Source of the DNA: Adiantum capillus-veneris
Lineage: Eukaryota > Streptophyta > Polypodiopsida > Polypodiales > Pteridaceae
Direction of reading: 5' to 3'
Length of the DNA: 64,000 nucleotides
NCBI GenBank assembly: GCA_014529385.2
Contig: CM043958.1
Coordinates: 89,613,025-89,677,024 of the forward strand
A program made the translations under genes and the position numbers. The first letter of the stretch is position 1; every line of letters begins with the position of its first letter. Under the pieces are notes generated by a model, which worked only from the letters and a program-made list of their open reading frames with translations, was not told where the DNA came from and did no database searches. Below, piece after piece: positions 1 to 12,691 of this stretch.

Positions 1-135
1 TTTTCACCGCACATGACCAATTTCCCTACCGCGCATGGACCACCTCTTAACAGAGATTTTTATTAACTAAAACGACCCTTCATTTACCCAAATCGTGGGG
101 TTTGCTAGGAGGCTGCCCGGCCCAGTTATATGCAC

Positions 136-145
136 CTATATAATC
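136..145 (+). promoter_or_regulatory. TATA-like core promoter motif
   Basis: CTATATAATC sits about 50 bases upstream of an AG-rich segment. The motif is seen; promoter activity is inferred from composition only, and no downstream gene can be attached to it. Confidence 0.2.
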
Positions 146-656
146 AGCCCCTTGGGGCGCTTGAAGAAGGCAGAGGAGCAGAGCAACGAACCCCTCAAGT
201 ACCAAGCAGCCTCCTATACACCAGCGTTTTCAGCCAGCATTACCTAGCGTTTTGTATCAGCGTTTTTGCTTCGTCATCAGCACCCCGCCGAGTACGACAG
301 CAGATCAGCCTTCCATCGTTGCGGTCGCCATTCTGATCGCAGCTAAGACACCATTTTCAGCTTTCAGTCAGCAGACCAGTCAGCGTTTTTCAGTTTTCAG
401 CCATCGTCGTCGCTGACGATGACAATTCAGCGCTAGAGCCTCACCGCACCAATAGATTTCCATTAGCATCCAAAAGCATTTTCAGATTTCAGCCCATTAG
501 CTTCGGCATCGTCGTCGACATCATCATCGTCGTCGTCAAGCATCACAACATTTAGAACCATTATACCACACTTTGTGCAATCTAAAGCAAATACCTCTCT
601 AATAGAGAGGGGGGCCCTTGGAAGCGGGTTTGGGACCCCATCTGGTCTCGTATCTT

Positions 657-662
<6 letters not shown>

Positions 663-688
<26 letters not shown>
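663..688. repeat. (TC)n microsatellite
   Basis: About 13 CT units. It is one of many TC/GA dinucleotide tracts in this window; no LINE end is recognisable next to this one. Confidence 0.9.
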
Positions 689-759
689 ATCACTCTCAAC
701 ACTCTCTGATAGTTTTCCACTCCCTTGTTTTGGTCATTGCACAATCTCTCATTAAGTCA

Positions 760-1744
760 AGGAAGGCTCTCCCTTCCCTTCAGTAAAAAGAACCTTGAGC
801 ATCCACTGATCATTCATCCTGAGCTTGCACCATCATTCACTTCCTTTGCACATTACACGGAGCCGGCTGGAATAGGGGCTGCCAGGTAGCACTAGAAGGA
901 GAACGAGTATGCGGGCTGTTTTTGGCGAGCAAAGAGAGAGATTGCTGGCTTCTTTTTTCAGCCGTAAGATAACAGCGCTGGCTTTTTTTTAGAGGCTTTA
1001 TTATACTTTTAAGTGGGATGCCCACTTATTAAGTGGGTGGCCAATCACTTTAAAAAAAATTGAACCTGGACAAAACTCAATAAAATTGGGTGAGCTGAAA
1101 ATCTATGCTTTATAGTCACGTTCCAAGCTTCCCCAAATGCAGTTCTCGGGCACAGATGCAATGCAAACACAGATTCCTCGCGGGAAAGCATTCGCTCTTT
1201 CTGGAAAATACTTTAAAATAATCCGCTTTTTAGAAAAAGCTTCTCAAAACCCATCTTTATTCTTGTGCTTGCGTCTTTACGTGTATTCCTTTTTCTAATT
1301 CGGGTTTCCTGTTGAAACCGGCCCGTAGGGCGGTAGGCTTTGGCTTTCACCCGAAATTCTTTACTTTAGACACACACACAGAGAACGTGCAAAGGAAACC
1401 TGCGACGGGAATTAACACTTAAGCACAACCATGTCCTCGTGACATAGTTAACAGTTGCCACGTCCTCGTGACACCTGCCAGACCAATGGATCGTCACCCA
1501 TCATGTGACGTATCAGGAATATCCGTTTCCCGCTCTCTCCTACCGAACTAAGGGTACAACCCTTTGTGATGCTTAATGTCATCCATCATATGACACATCA
1601 GGGTTGTCCGCCCCTGATGGTTTTTAATAATTCCAATAGGTCTATAGTTTCTAACCTTAAGGTTCAAGTGTACACATTTAAATATCCTAATTACAATAAA
1701 AAGAAATCACTCAGAGAAATAAGAAAAGAGTCCATTTAGCAACA
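760..1744 (-). mobile_element. Possible Gypsy 3' LTR region
   Basis: On the minus strand this follows the Gypsy integrase stop and a purine-rich stretch at about 1745-1756, after which the sequence starts TGTTGCTAAATGG, as an LTR would. Inside are two copies of GTCACGAGGAC(A/G)TGG (about 1431-1475) and two related segments containing the word CATCAT(A/G)TGAC (about 1498-1605). The other boundary is not visible, and no second LTR exists in the window to prove it. The left limit given is nominal. Confidence 0.3.
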
Positions 1745-2659
1745 TCCCTCTGGCTTCTAAACAGTTGTCCTCAACTGTAGTGCTTGTACATATTTTTGCA
1801 GAATCTCAAGATAAGATGCTAGTTCCTACTCGGTCATCCACTGAGCATCCAAAGTAGAATAATTCTTAAACTTTACCAAATACTTCTGTGTAATCTTTCC
1901 GGACTTGAGTGGCCGTTGTTGATGATGAATGATTTGCTCTGCATGGAGTATTTCTTCTGTTTCCTCAACCTCAGGAGGTTCCTTAGCAATAGGCTGACTT
2001 GGAGGCGGTCCCACATATGGCCGGAGTAAACTAACATGGAAAGCATTGTGGATCTTTCAATTAGATGGTAGGTCTAATCGAAACGTCACATCGTTCATTT
2101 GGTTAATTATCTTAAACAGCCCATAATAACGATTGGAAAGTTTTACCACGTTCCCTCTATGAGTCACTTGTTTCTTTAGTTTTGCCTTCTCAAACTTGAG
2201 TAATGACTAATTGACCGACTGTTAAGTCGAGATTCCTTTTGTGCTTGTTCGTAGCTTTCTTATGTTTTTCCTGAGAGCGCAAAATTACTCTCTTAACTTA
2301 CCCGTAGGCCGTGTCCAAATTTTGTACAAACTCATCTATTGCAAAAATCTTATCCTTAGTGACAAGGATTGGTGGAAGCAAAGGCTTATCATAAAGAATC
2401 TCAAAAGGTGCTTTCTCCGTAGACAAACGGTATTGTTATACGCGTACATGACAAGGGGCAAATACTTCTCCCAGTTAGATTGTCTTTTTGACACATAAGA
2501 TTTCAGCATATTTAATACTGTGGAATTAGCGATCTCACTCTACCTATCCATTTGAGGATGATATGCAGAAGAAAAAATCAACTTCGTGCCAAGGTTATCA
2601 AACAAGGTACGCCAAAAGTTTCCTGTCATGCAAGGATCTCGATCATTGACAATAGACTC
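1745..2659 (-). mobile_element. Gypsy (chromovirus-type) integrase C-terminal fragment
   Basis: Minus-strand conceptual translation gives a decayed Ty3/Gypsy integrase core end (motifs like SIVNDRDP, TGNFWRTLFDNLGTKL and SAYHPQ near 2500-2659) followed by a frame at 1826-2014 that reads as a chromodomain (VEEILHAE-like start, then YLVKFKNYSTLDAQW). Chromodomains at the integrase C terminus are typical of plant chromoviruses, where they guide integration into heterochromatin. The element is 5'-truncated: gag, protease and RT are absent. It is interrupted by stops and frameshifts. Its right edge abuts the poly(A) end of a LINE fragment. Confidence 0.8.
1826..2014 (-). pseudogene. Chromodomain tail of the Gypsy integrase
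   Basis: This 62-residue frame ends in the W-containing helix of a chromodomain (KITQKYLVKFKNYSTLDAQW). Known chromovirus integrases end this way. It is only the last part of a polyprotein, so no independent function is proposed. Confidence 0.75.
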
Positions 2660-3818
2660 TTTTTTTTTCCGAGAAAGAGATCCTTGTATTAGTTAATGAA
2701 ACTGCCCATAGGGCTACAGCCACCTCTACTAGAGAGGGCTACAACAATCATAAGGGGGAGACTCTCCCAATGAGAAAACAACATATGTACAATGAGGCTA
2801 AATCAAGAGATGGGAGGAGGGAAAAGCCACACGGGTGGACGGTAGTGCCATCTCATCACAACCTGGACCATGGTGAAGAAAGGCCGAGGGCGCTAGAGTC
2901 GAAGGAAAGCCTCTCTACGCTCCCGCATGTGGTCGGAGCTGCCCTGGAGTCTCTTGAACTGTCCTCAGAGCTGCCAAAGATCTCGAACAGTCTCTGTTGG
3001 TGGTACAGGGTGAGCCTCAAAGATGCGAAAGCAGCGGGCCCGCCAAATGAACGAGAGTGTCAGGCCACAGATGAGCCCCCAACACTCCTCTCTCTCTCAC
3101 TGCACCACTCTTGTGGAGTAAGCTCTGTAGCAAGCTGGGGTGTAGGTCGACTCCCATGCATCACTATCATCCTGCTGGTGGAGGACAGCTCAAACTGAAG
3201 CGCCGGGCCCGTGAGAGTGGACCAAGTAGCTGCCCCCTAAGTGTACTGTTGTGCCGTGGAAAGAGCTGGCATCAACCGAAGGACATGAAGCCAAACCTGC
3301 TGTGCCAAAGGACAATCCCAAAGACAATGGCGTTGACTCTCCACAGGATAGTCACAAGCTGCGCATGCTGCCGAGAGATCACTATGTACAAGCCAGCTCC
3401 CAACTACTGTAGCCTGATGTGTAACCAGCCACCGGAACGAAGTGACTCGTCGCGGCCGTCTGGAGTCCCACCACCTCGCCCAAAAAGCTGACAAGAACTC
3501 AGCTGTGAGACCCTCCTCCTGCCAATGAGGTGCTGCAGCAGGAGGAGCCTCTCTCCGTGCTGCCAGTATGTGATATCCCATACGAACAGTGTATTGAAAG
3601 AAAGGGACACCTGGATTGTCGGCTGAGGAGAAAGGGTCCCTCCAAAACCACTCTCCAGGATCCCACTGCACTCGTGCCAATGGACAACACTCCCAAGCCC
3701 ACAACCTTCAGTGGCCAGTCTTAAGAGCTGCTGGGTCAGGATCTATGACACAAGTCCTCCCACAGATGCCCACAACTCGGATCCTCTGAAAACAGCACTC
3801 TGCCACCTGTGGGGCCTG
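2660..3818 (-). mobile_element. 5'-truncated L1-type LINE copy (LINE A2)
   Basis: The segment is homologous to the last ~1.16 kb of the full-length LINE at 6311-13137, in the same orientation. It starts on the plus strand with a T-run (2660-2668, the poly(A) tail on the minus strand), then the same CCGAGAAAGAGATCC-like 3' end. A minus frame at 3237-3704 encodes the zf-RVT-like C-terminal part of ORF2, ending in a C-x2-C-x9-C-type cluster (CAACDYPVESQRHCLWDC). Homology stops abruptly at about 3818, where Copia RNase H sequence begins. No target duplication is seen: the left flank is Gypsy and the right flank is Copia. Confidence 0.85.
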
Positions 3819-6310
3819 CTAACCAAATGGCTTCTTTCGAAGCCTCAGTGGCTGAAATATATTCAGCCTTTGTAGTAGACAATGCAACTATCTTTTGCAA
3901 TCTAGAACACCATGAAACAGCACCTCCTGCAAGAGTAAACACATAACCACTTGTGGATTTCCGTGTATCCACATCACCAGCCATGTCAGAGTCACAAAAT
4001 CCCTACAACTGCAATGGTTCTTTACCATAGCAGAGGCATTTGTTTTTAGTCCCTTTCAAGTACCTCATAATGGACTTCACTACATCCCAATGCAACTTGC
4101 CTGGATTAGCCATAAACCGGCTCACAACTCCCACTGCATGGGCTATGTCAGGCCTAGTAGCAACCATAGCATACGTAAGTGAACCACAAGCTGAAGCGTA
4201 AGGCACACTTTGCATGTCATTGGCTTCTTCCTTTGACTTGGGGCAATCATCCTTGGAGATTTTGACATATGGTTGCAATGGCACGCCAAGAGGCTTTGCT
4301 TCAGCCATGTTAAATCTGTCCAGCACCTTTTCAATGTACTTTTCTTGCGACAAATACAATATGCGCTGGTCCCTTTGCCTTCTAACCCTCACTCTAAGTA
4401 TATGTTCAGCTGCCCCAAGGTCTTTCATTGAAAATGCAGATTTCAGCTGCTCTTTAAGAGCATCAACATTGCTTCTTTTCTTTGCAGCTATCAACATATC
4501 ATCCACATAGAGCACAAGAATGATAGGGCTGCCATCCTCATCACGTTTGGTATACAAACAATGGTCTGCATGGCTTCTTTTGTAACATGTTTGAGCATGA
4601 AGCGGTCAAACTTCTTGTACCATTGTCTACATGATTGTTTCAGCCCATACAAGCTTCTATTGAGCATACATACCAAATGTTCCTTGCCAAGAATAACAAA
4701 ACCCTCGGGTTGCTCCACGTAAAGCTCTTCCTCCACATCACCATGCATCCATTTGGTCCAATTCCAAATTAAGGGCAGCCACTATGGCAAACAATACACG
4801 CAAAGTGGTCATCTTCACTACAGGAGAGAACACTTCCTGAAAGTCTATGCCCTTGGTTTGAACATATCCCTTTGCAACCAGCCTTACCTTATACTTGGGT
4901 TTTGCATCAACTGTCTTGAGTTTATACACCCATTTGTTAGGAATAGCCTTCCTACCTTTGGGCAATTCCACCAAATCCCAAGTATGATTAGCGTGCAAAG
5001 CTTTAATCTCTCCCTGCATAGCAAGCTCCCACTTGTCGCTATGCTCACATGTCTTTGTCTCTTTATACGTAAGAGGCTCTCCCTCATCTGTCAACATAAT
5101 GTAATGCAAAGAGGGATAATATCTACTCACAGTCCGTCTTGGACGAGTAGACCGCCTCACCCAATGATCCACATTATCCGGTAATGGGTCTACATCAGGT
5201 GGCATGATAAAATCATCAACAATGGGCTGCTGTACATCATTTTCAGCTCCATTTTCAACATTGTTTTGTGGCTGCAAATGCCCTTCAGGAGCCTCAATTT
5301 GCTGCCCAACATCATCTGGCTCAAACACCACTGGATCATCTACATTTTCAGCCATATGTGGTGCATCCTGAGGGTCAAGAATAGGCCTAACAAGTGGCTG
5401 GTCATACTGAAATTTGACCCTTTTATGCTCATGCTTTGAGGCACAATTGTTTTGAAGCAGCCTTGCCTCATTAAAAACAACATCCCGACTGTGTACAATC
5501 CTTTTGAGCTGAGGTAACCAAATCCTGTAACCCATTTCGCCTTCTTCACCATATCTCATGAAGAGGCCTTTAATGGACTTGGCATCTAGTTTGCTTCTCA
5601 ACTCAGGTCTGATATGCACAAAAGCTTCGCAACCAAAAATGCGTAAGTGATCATATGAAGCAAGCTTGCCAGAACAAACCTCTTCAGTGATGTCACCTTT
5701 CAAAGACATGTGAGGGGATCGATTGCATATATGCACTGCAGTTTTCAAAGCTTCTCCCCAAAATCCATGAGAGAGATTAGCCGTGGACAGCATGCATCTC
5801 ACCCTCTCACAAAGTGTCATATTGAATCTTTCAGCCACACCATTAGAAGAGGGGCTGTATGGCACAGTAAGCTCCCTCTTAATGCCCAAATTTTCACAAA
5901 ATTTGTTAAATTCAGCACTTGTGAACTCTCCCCCATTGTCCGTACGCGAGCATTTCAGCTTTCTACCTGTTTGGGTGGTCACAAATGCATGAAATTTCTT
6001 AAACGCAGCAAAGGCTTCATCCTTAGATTTAAGCAAATAAACCCAAATTTTCCTAGGAGACAAAATAGCATGCACCTCCCATAGACTTAGTAGGCATGCT
6101 ACATACATCAGATTGTACAAGATCAAGCACACAAGATTTACGAGAGACACCGGAGTAATAAGAACGCTTTACTTGCTTGCCATATTGACATTCATTATAA
6201 AAGTCAAGCTTTGTGCCTTTAGCATCAAGCTTGTTCAAAGTACAAAGCTTAGAAAGGCCCTTTTGGCTCATATGGCCAAGCCTCTTGTGCCATAACTCCA
6301 TGTGAGAGTT
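3819..6310 (-). pseudogene. Copia A integrase, reverse transcriptase and RNase H
   Basis: Pieces of one decayed polyprotein: GAG_pre-integrase (LWHKRLGHMSQKGLSKL, about 6301-6230), integrase core with DNGGEFTSAEF and NGVAERFNMT, a proline/acid-rich linker, RT starting KWVYKLKT and including LYGLKQS and YVDDMLIAAK (near 4500), and RNase H (DMAGDVDTRKSTSGYVF at about 3940-3984). Frameshifts lie near 6150, 4740 and 4540, and a TAG interrupts the frame near 4003. RT and RNase H would copy element RNA into DNA and integrase would insert it; this copy cannot do so. Confidence 0.9.
6294..6310. repeat. Target-site duplication of LINE A, left copy
   Basis: AACTCCATGTGAGAGTT occurs here and again, identically, at 13138-13154, directly bordering the LINE. 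Removing the LINE and one copy restores the Copia A reading frame (..NSHMEL then WHKRLGHM..). Confidence 0.95.
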
Positions 6311-6451
6311 TTTTTTCCGAGAAAAAGATCCTTCTATTAGCTAATGAAAGCTGCCCATAGGGCTACATCCACCTCTGCAAGAGAGGGCTACAACAAACAT
6401 GATGGGGAGACTCTCCCAATGAAAAAACAGCATATATACAATGGGGCTAAA

Positions 6452-9400
6452 TCAAGAGATGGGAGGAGGGAAAAGCCACACAGGTGGACAATAGTGCCAT
6501 CTGAGCACCCCCTGGACCATGGAGTAAAACGGCCTAGGGCGCCAGAGACGAAGGAAAGCCTCGTGGCGCTCCCGCATGCGGTCGGAGCTGCCCTGTAGTC
6601 CCTCAAGCTGTCCTCTGAGAGTGTGGATCAGCTCTAGCCAAAAGTCACGAATAGTTTCCGCTGGTGGTACAGGGCGAGCCTCAAAGTTGCGGAAACAACG
6701 GGCCCGCCAGATGAACCAGAGACCTAGGCCGCTGATGAGCTCCCAACACTCCGCTCTCTCACTGCTCCACTCCTGTGGAGTAAGGTCTGTAGCAGGCTGG
6801 AGTGTAGGTCGACCCCCCTGTATCACTATCATCCTGCTGGTGGAAGATAGCTCAAACTGAAGTGCCGGGCCTGTGAGGGTGGACCAAGCCGCCGCCCCCC
6901 AAGTGTACTGTCGAGCCGTGGAGAGGGCAGGCATCAGCCGAAGAACTCGTAGCCACACCTGCTAGGCCGAGGGGCAGTCCCAAAGACAGTGTCGCTGACT
7001 CTCCACCAACTGGTCACAGGCTGTACATGCGGCCGAGAGACCAATATGTACAAGCCAGCTCCCTATTGCTGTGGCTCTGTGTGCAACCAACCACTGGAAC
7101 AAGGTGACGCGCCTCGGCTGTCTGGAGTCCCACAGCCTCTGCCAAAGAGCTGCGAAGAACTCAACTGTGAGACCCTCCTCCTGCCAATGACGTGCTGCAG
7201 CGGGGCGGGCCTCTCTCTGTGCTGCAAGTATATGACGTCCAAGCCGAACAGTGTACTGAAAGAAAGGGACTCCTGGGCGGTCTGCAGAAGAGAATAGGTC
7301 CCTCCATAGCCACTCACCAGGATCCCACTGTACTCGTGCCAGTGGACAGCACTCCCAAGCCCATAGCCTCCAGTTTCCTGTCTCAAGAGCTGCTGGGTCA
7401 GAGTCTATGACGCAAGTCCTCCCACAGATGCCCACAACTCGGATCCTCTGGAAACAACACTCTGCTACCTGCGGGGCCTCTACTGCAACTCTCTGTAATC
7501 GTCCCCCACCCTGAAGCTCGAAGAACAGGGCTGGGACAGTCTCTGAGCAAGCCCTGACTGAAATGAGAACCTCCAGTCGTGTGAAGGCTCCCATCCACCG
7601 GGGTGCTACTGGCTCGAGAGGCATGAGCCAATCAGCTGGAACTGACTCTGAGATGTCCTGACACATGCTCTGAACCCCTCTCATGCCCTGTAGCTGGACA
7701 ACCTGCACCTCCTCTGACAAACCTGTGAACTCTAGCCAGTCACCTAGAGAGCGCGCTGGACCTGCTGCCATGGGACCCCAAGAAACATGAGGCCTACTCC
7801 CAACCAAGTGGCCTCTCTGAGTGCTAACCATGGGGTTCCAGACGAGGGGCTGCCGTAGGCGCTCCTCCGTGCACGTCGGCTGCCGCTGCTCTAGGCCACG
7901 CCGCAATAGCTCCCAAGAACGAAGCAAACTCACAGCGAATCGGTCTTCCAGTCTCCTGCTCAAACCAACTCGGCGCAACTCTGTAAAGATCCATCTGGTC
8001 GAAGATTGCCAAGGGCCTCCTGACTGAGGCACCCTGGCACGAAGCCTCTGCAACAAGAACTCCTTCCAGGGCTCCTCGCCTGGAAGAAGTCCTCTGACGA
8101 CGAACTTCCCAAGAAGGGCTCTGCTCTGCTGTGCTGGATCAATGATCCCAAGCCCTCCCTGCGAACAAGGAAGTGTGATGACCGACCAAGCCACCTTGGC
8201 TCGGGCAATCTGAGTGTCGCGACCAGACCAAAGGAAGTTCCTGATCAACCTCTCTACCTGGCTGATGCAAGAACTCGAGAAGATCCAGCAAGAAGGGATG
8301 TACCACATAGTCGCCAACAACACCTGGTTGGCAACTACTACTCTACCAACTAGCGAAAGTCGTGCTGAGCTCCAATGTAACAGCTTTCTCCTGATGGACA
8401 GGAGAAGAGGAGCAATCTGCTGCTCAGGGGACAAATCCAAACCAACCTGACAACCCAAGTACCGAACTGCAGTCCCTGGAGGAATCCACCTGAAACCCTC
8501 TCCTGGCATCCAATCTGGCACAGGAGCACTACCAACTGAGAAAGCCACTGTCTTTCTCCAGTTGATCAGTGCGCCCGATGCACAGCAGAAGGTCTCCAAG
8601 GCCTGCCCACATCTGTGTAAATTGGCCTCCTGGCCCTCTAAGTACAAGGCTGAGTCGTCGGCAAACTCAGCGTCCAGAAGCTCGATCTCCCCGTATAGGG
8701 AGTGCTAAGCCCCTCAAACCAACCTGCTGTGACACCAAAAATCTGCTCATCGCCTCCGCATAGAACAGAAAGAGAAAGGGGGCAAGAGGACAACCCTGTC
8801 TGACCGATCGTGTGAGCATGAAGCGCTCACCTCTACCTCCTGCCAAAAGCACTTGACTGTGGGCCTGCCTGTACAAAGTTGACACCCCTCTGATCCAAGC
8901 CTCTGAGAAGCCCATCCTACGTAGCGTGCCCTCTAGAAAGTCCCGGTCAACTCTGTCGTATGCCTTCTCAAAATCGAGAAGAAGAATCACAAGGTCCTCC
9001 CCACGGAGCCGTGCCAGGGCAGAAGCCTCCCAAAAAGTGAAGATGTTGTCAAGGATACTGCGTTCCTTGACAAAACCTGTCTGAGTCCCATGTATAAGGC
9101 TCTCCAAAAGTGGCTGAATCCTCAAACTCAGAGCCTTGGCAAGAATTTTGTAGGCTGAGTTGAGAATGGTGATGGGACGCCACTGTTGAATCTCATCCAA
9201 GGAGCCACCCTCCTTTGGAATGAGGTAAATCAGGCCCTCACTCATGCTATCCGGCATCACTCCTGTGTGTAGAATGTACTGAAAGGCACTACAAAGATCT
9301 GGGCCAAGCAGGTCCCAGTACTCCAAGAAGAAGGTGAAAGTCAGCCCATCCTCACCTGGACAGCTACCACGAGGGAGGGCCCTAAGAGCCGTGTGCAGCT

Positions 9401-10806
9401 CCTCAAGCTGAAGAGGTAACTCAAGCCTCTGCCGCATCTCCTCAGTCACAGGACAAGGCATCTGTGCCCAGACCTGCTCCCTGCATGCATCCTGTCTCTC
9501 TGACTCGGGCTCAACCGACAGTAGCTCACGGTAAAAGTCAGTAGCAACTGCACGCATATCCTCAGGCTCACAAACAACTCACCCATCGGGTCTCCTCAAC
9601 TGATTGACCTTGGGATGCGAGTGCCGAGGTCCCACTGTCTGAAAAAAAACACCTGTCACTTTGTCACCCACCTGAGTCCACTGAGATGCCTGTCGGTGGA
9701 AGGCAAACTCATGGCGCCTCTCCTCTGTGCAAGCAAGCTCCTGTCGAGCCTACTGTAGCTGCTCCTCCAACCATGGACTGTCTGGATGCTGCTCCTGCAT
9801 CCTCTGTAGTGAAGCAATGGCTCGTCTGAGACGCTGCTACTCCTCTCTCGCTGCAGCCCGTCGAGCCAAAGACTCCTGGAGAAAAAAAGTGGCTAAGCTG
9901 AGCTAGGCCTAAGGCCACTCTGTCTGCAGGAAGAGCCTGGCTGTCCATGCCCTCTGTCCAGAGAGCCTCTACCCTCTCTCTGAGTGCTGAGTCCAACAAG
10001 ACCCGCTCTGGGATGCGAAGCATCCTGCTCCCACTCCTCTGCCTGTCTGCCACTGTGAGGATCATTGGTGCATGGTCCGAGAAGGATGTCTCTGCCACGA
10101 TGCCTACTGATCCTCCCAAGTCACTGAAGTGGTCACTAGTGTAGAAGCGATCTATGCGCGATAGATTCACTCCTCCCACTCTGCGGTCCGATCTAGAGAA
10201 GGCAAGACTCTCTGGAGGCCTCACAAAGCCAGAATGCTGCCATGTATCCGAGACCCTCAAAGTCATACACAACCTCTCCCAAGCTGCTAACTCGACTCCA
10301 TGTACAGTAGCATGGCTTCCTCCGATCCTGTCAAAGGGGTCCTCCAACATGTTGAAGTCCCCTCCTACACACCAATGGTCAACTTGTGGCAAGGACTCAA
10401 CAATCTGTGACCAAAACTCTGCACGAGCACTCGCCACCTAGGGCGCATAGATGTTCAGGAAGCCCACAAGGCCACCCTGAACCTGCAAAGTAATCCACTG
10501 AGCCCTGCCTGGCACAATAATCCCTATGCCTACAATGGCCTGCTGCAATGAGTCCGCAATAGTCATACATACCCCACCCTAGATGCCTCCAGGTCCAAAA
10601 GCAGCTGACCAAAAGGTATCATAACGTCCCCGCAAAATCTGACCACATCGCCGAATGCGGCTCTCAGACAAATGGTGCTCCTGAAGCATAAGGAGATCAA
10701 TCTCTCCTCCCACAAGGCAACGCTGAAGCTCCTGACGCAATCGGCCCCGCTGTCGCTGAAACTAGGGCCCACCTAATCCCTGCACGTTCCACGAGACAAT
10801 CCTCAT
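6452..10806 (-). pseudogene. LINE A ORF2: endonuclease-reverse transcriptase
   Basis: Decayed frame of about 1450 codons. It starts at ATG 10806-10804 with MRIVSWNVQGLGGP, the classic AP-endonuclease opening, but a TAG follows at once. Endonuclease motifs continue with GGDFNMLED and SDHAPMIL (10437-9709). The RT core (9557-8667) has WRPITILNSAYKILAKAL, LLDFEKAYDRVD and RQGCPLAPFLF; the catalytic FADD sits at a one-base frameshift near 8660. The C-terminal region (8647-6452) ends with a zf-RVT-like segment. The enzyme nicks target DNA and primes cDNA synthesis there. Its start overlaps the ORF1 stop as ATGA. Confidence 0.9.
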
Positions 10807-12691
10807 GGGGAGCGAGAGAGAACAGATACTGCCGCAGCAGCAAGACGGGCCATCTTCGAGGCAGGCTTGGATGGGGAGTAATCCGCATCCGAGCGTCCTC
10901 TAGATAGGCGAGCCTGTAGTGAGTGCCTGGCCCAAGCCCAAGCAGAGCGAGCCGTGCGCAAAGCAACCTCCTCTCTCCAGGAGTCCTCGTGAATGTATAC
11001 ATAGCAAGGCAAACACTTCGTATCAGCAAAAAAGTACACCACAATTTGCCTACATCCTGCTGAGTCTGGGGGTGTCATCGCAAACTTGGCCAGTGGCCAC
11101 AAAGTCTGCAGCAAATCTGTAACTCCAAGTTCTCCCATGTGGTGAGAGAACTCGAGAACCTGTGTATGCAACCATCCCACCACTGAGTCGAGGGACCACT
11201 CTGTCTCAGTCCTGCCACATAGGGGGAAGGAGAAACCAACTGCTGAGTCCAAGGCCTCTGTCCCCCTAGCGGCGAGGAACAAAGCGTGGACTCTGAAGCA
11301 AGCTGCCTCGTGGTCTGCTGCGGAATCGCCAAGAAAACGAGTAAACCCGTAATCGAAGAAATCCCAGCGGCGTCGGAGGTCAAAGCTCGTCAAACCACGA
11401 GGGATAGCTGCAAGAGGAGAAGTCTGAATCTGCAGTGGGGGCCGCATGAAGGGCTGACCCTCTCTCGCTAGGCGACTCGTGGCGAAGGCGCTGCCAAGAG
11501 ATCTCCTGGCCGCCGGCAAGGGTCCAGTCTCCTGAGCCGACTGTGGTACTGAAGCAGGAGGAGCGGGAGAAGGGGCTGGGGGGGGGCGGGGGAGAGGAGA
11601 AGCGGGGTGGGGCGAGGTGGGGAGTGAGCGGTAGCAGAGGGCGGGGGAGGGCATGAGGAGGAGGAGGGGAGATCGGAAGGCGGAGCGGCTGGCGAGGGTG
11701 AAGCGGAGGTGGTGGCTGGCGTAGGGGGCTCCTCCTGCTCAAGAGGACCAAAGCGGTTCCCCGTGGGAACCCACTGCTGCTGAGGAGGCACCTGGGGGCT
11801 ACTCTGAGTGCCAGGCTGTCGCTGTGGCCCCTGGCGTCGACGGCCACGGGCCTGCTGCCACCCCTCCTCCGCTGGAGCCCCAGGCTCTGAGGGTGGCGCT
11901 GAATCTGTGCTCTGTGTCGCTGGCTGTGGCTGCGGCCCAGCCTTGGCAGGCTGAGGCTGAGGCTGGGGTGCGGGTCGTGGTCTCCTCCGTGGACAGGCCT
12001 TCGCTAGGTGGCCCATCTGTCTGCAAATGAAGCACTGGTTCGGGAGACCCGAGTACTCCACACTCTGTCTAAACCAACCCCCACTCACCCGAGGCAGAAG
12101 GATGACCTTCGGGAGCGTGTGGGTATCTCTGACCAAAACTCGAACTGAAGGGATGCCAGCCGCCTTGGCAGCTACTGATGCTGCCGTACGAGGTGTCTCC
12201 AGGACAGTTCCGATGGCGGAGCCAATCCTGGAGAGAAGTGGAAGGTACTCCCTCCGTAAACCCGGAAAGCAGACTGAGATGGGGATGTCCGCCTCCTCTA
12301 CTAGCACATCCGAAGACGGGTCAAAACCATGTTGCCACTGTCGAAAGTGGGCGCGTGATGCTCGGATGGCCAATGGACTCATAGCTATGACCTTGGAGGC
12401 CATCTCGGAAGTCTCGAACTCAATCTGGTAGTACCCCCGTCCGAGAATCTGGACATCCAAGATCTTGCCCACCTCTGCGAGGAGGCGGGCCTGGAGAAGG
12501 TCTCGCAGCTCTCCTCTGCTGGGACGAGTGCCGAGAACCTTGCAGATGACAAAAGTCGCCTGCAAGCGTTCTACCTCTGTGGCAAGGCTCGCTTGCTCTG
12601 CCGGCGTAAGAGCAAGTCGAATGGTGGGCTCAGCGGGGTCAGGCGAGGGGGCTTCATTGGAGTCCCTCTGCGGTGGAGCATGAGCCGCCAT
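10803..12691 (-). pseudogene. LINE A ORF1: RNA-binding Gag-like protein
   Basis: The first frame (12691-11468) begins MAAHAPPQRD, has a DUF4283-like region at about residues 40-200, then a CCHC knuckle CFICRQMGHLAKAC at about residues 230-245 and a proline/glutamine-rich tail. The tail is frameshifted into a second frame (11654-10803) that runs to a TGA at 10805-10803. Plant L1 ORF1 proteins with DUF4283 and a zinc knuckle coat the LINE RNA. The TGA overlaps the ORF2 ATG by four bases. The high GC makes antisense frames long here; they are not genes. Confidence 0.85.

Larger units (their letters stand above)
1..759. other. Unrecognised leader-like region with a TATA-like motif
   Basis: No protein family is recognisable here. 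A TATA-like string CTATATAATC lies at 136-145 and is followed by a pyrimidine-rich stretch with repeated CAGCGTTTTCAG-like words, which resembles the U3/R/U5 or leader of an LTR retrotransposon, or a plant 5' UTR. A (TC)n tract is at 663-688. The short frames in this stretch show no conserved motif, so none is called. The assignment to a retroelement leader is a guess. Confidence 0.3.

Noticed and set aside
2770-3491. Plus-strand frames over LINE A2
   Set aside because: The minus strand carries the LINE ORF2 homology; the plus frames are shadows.
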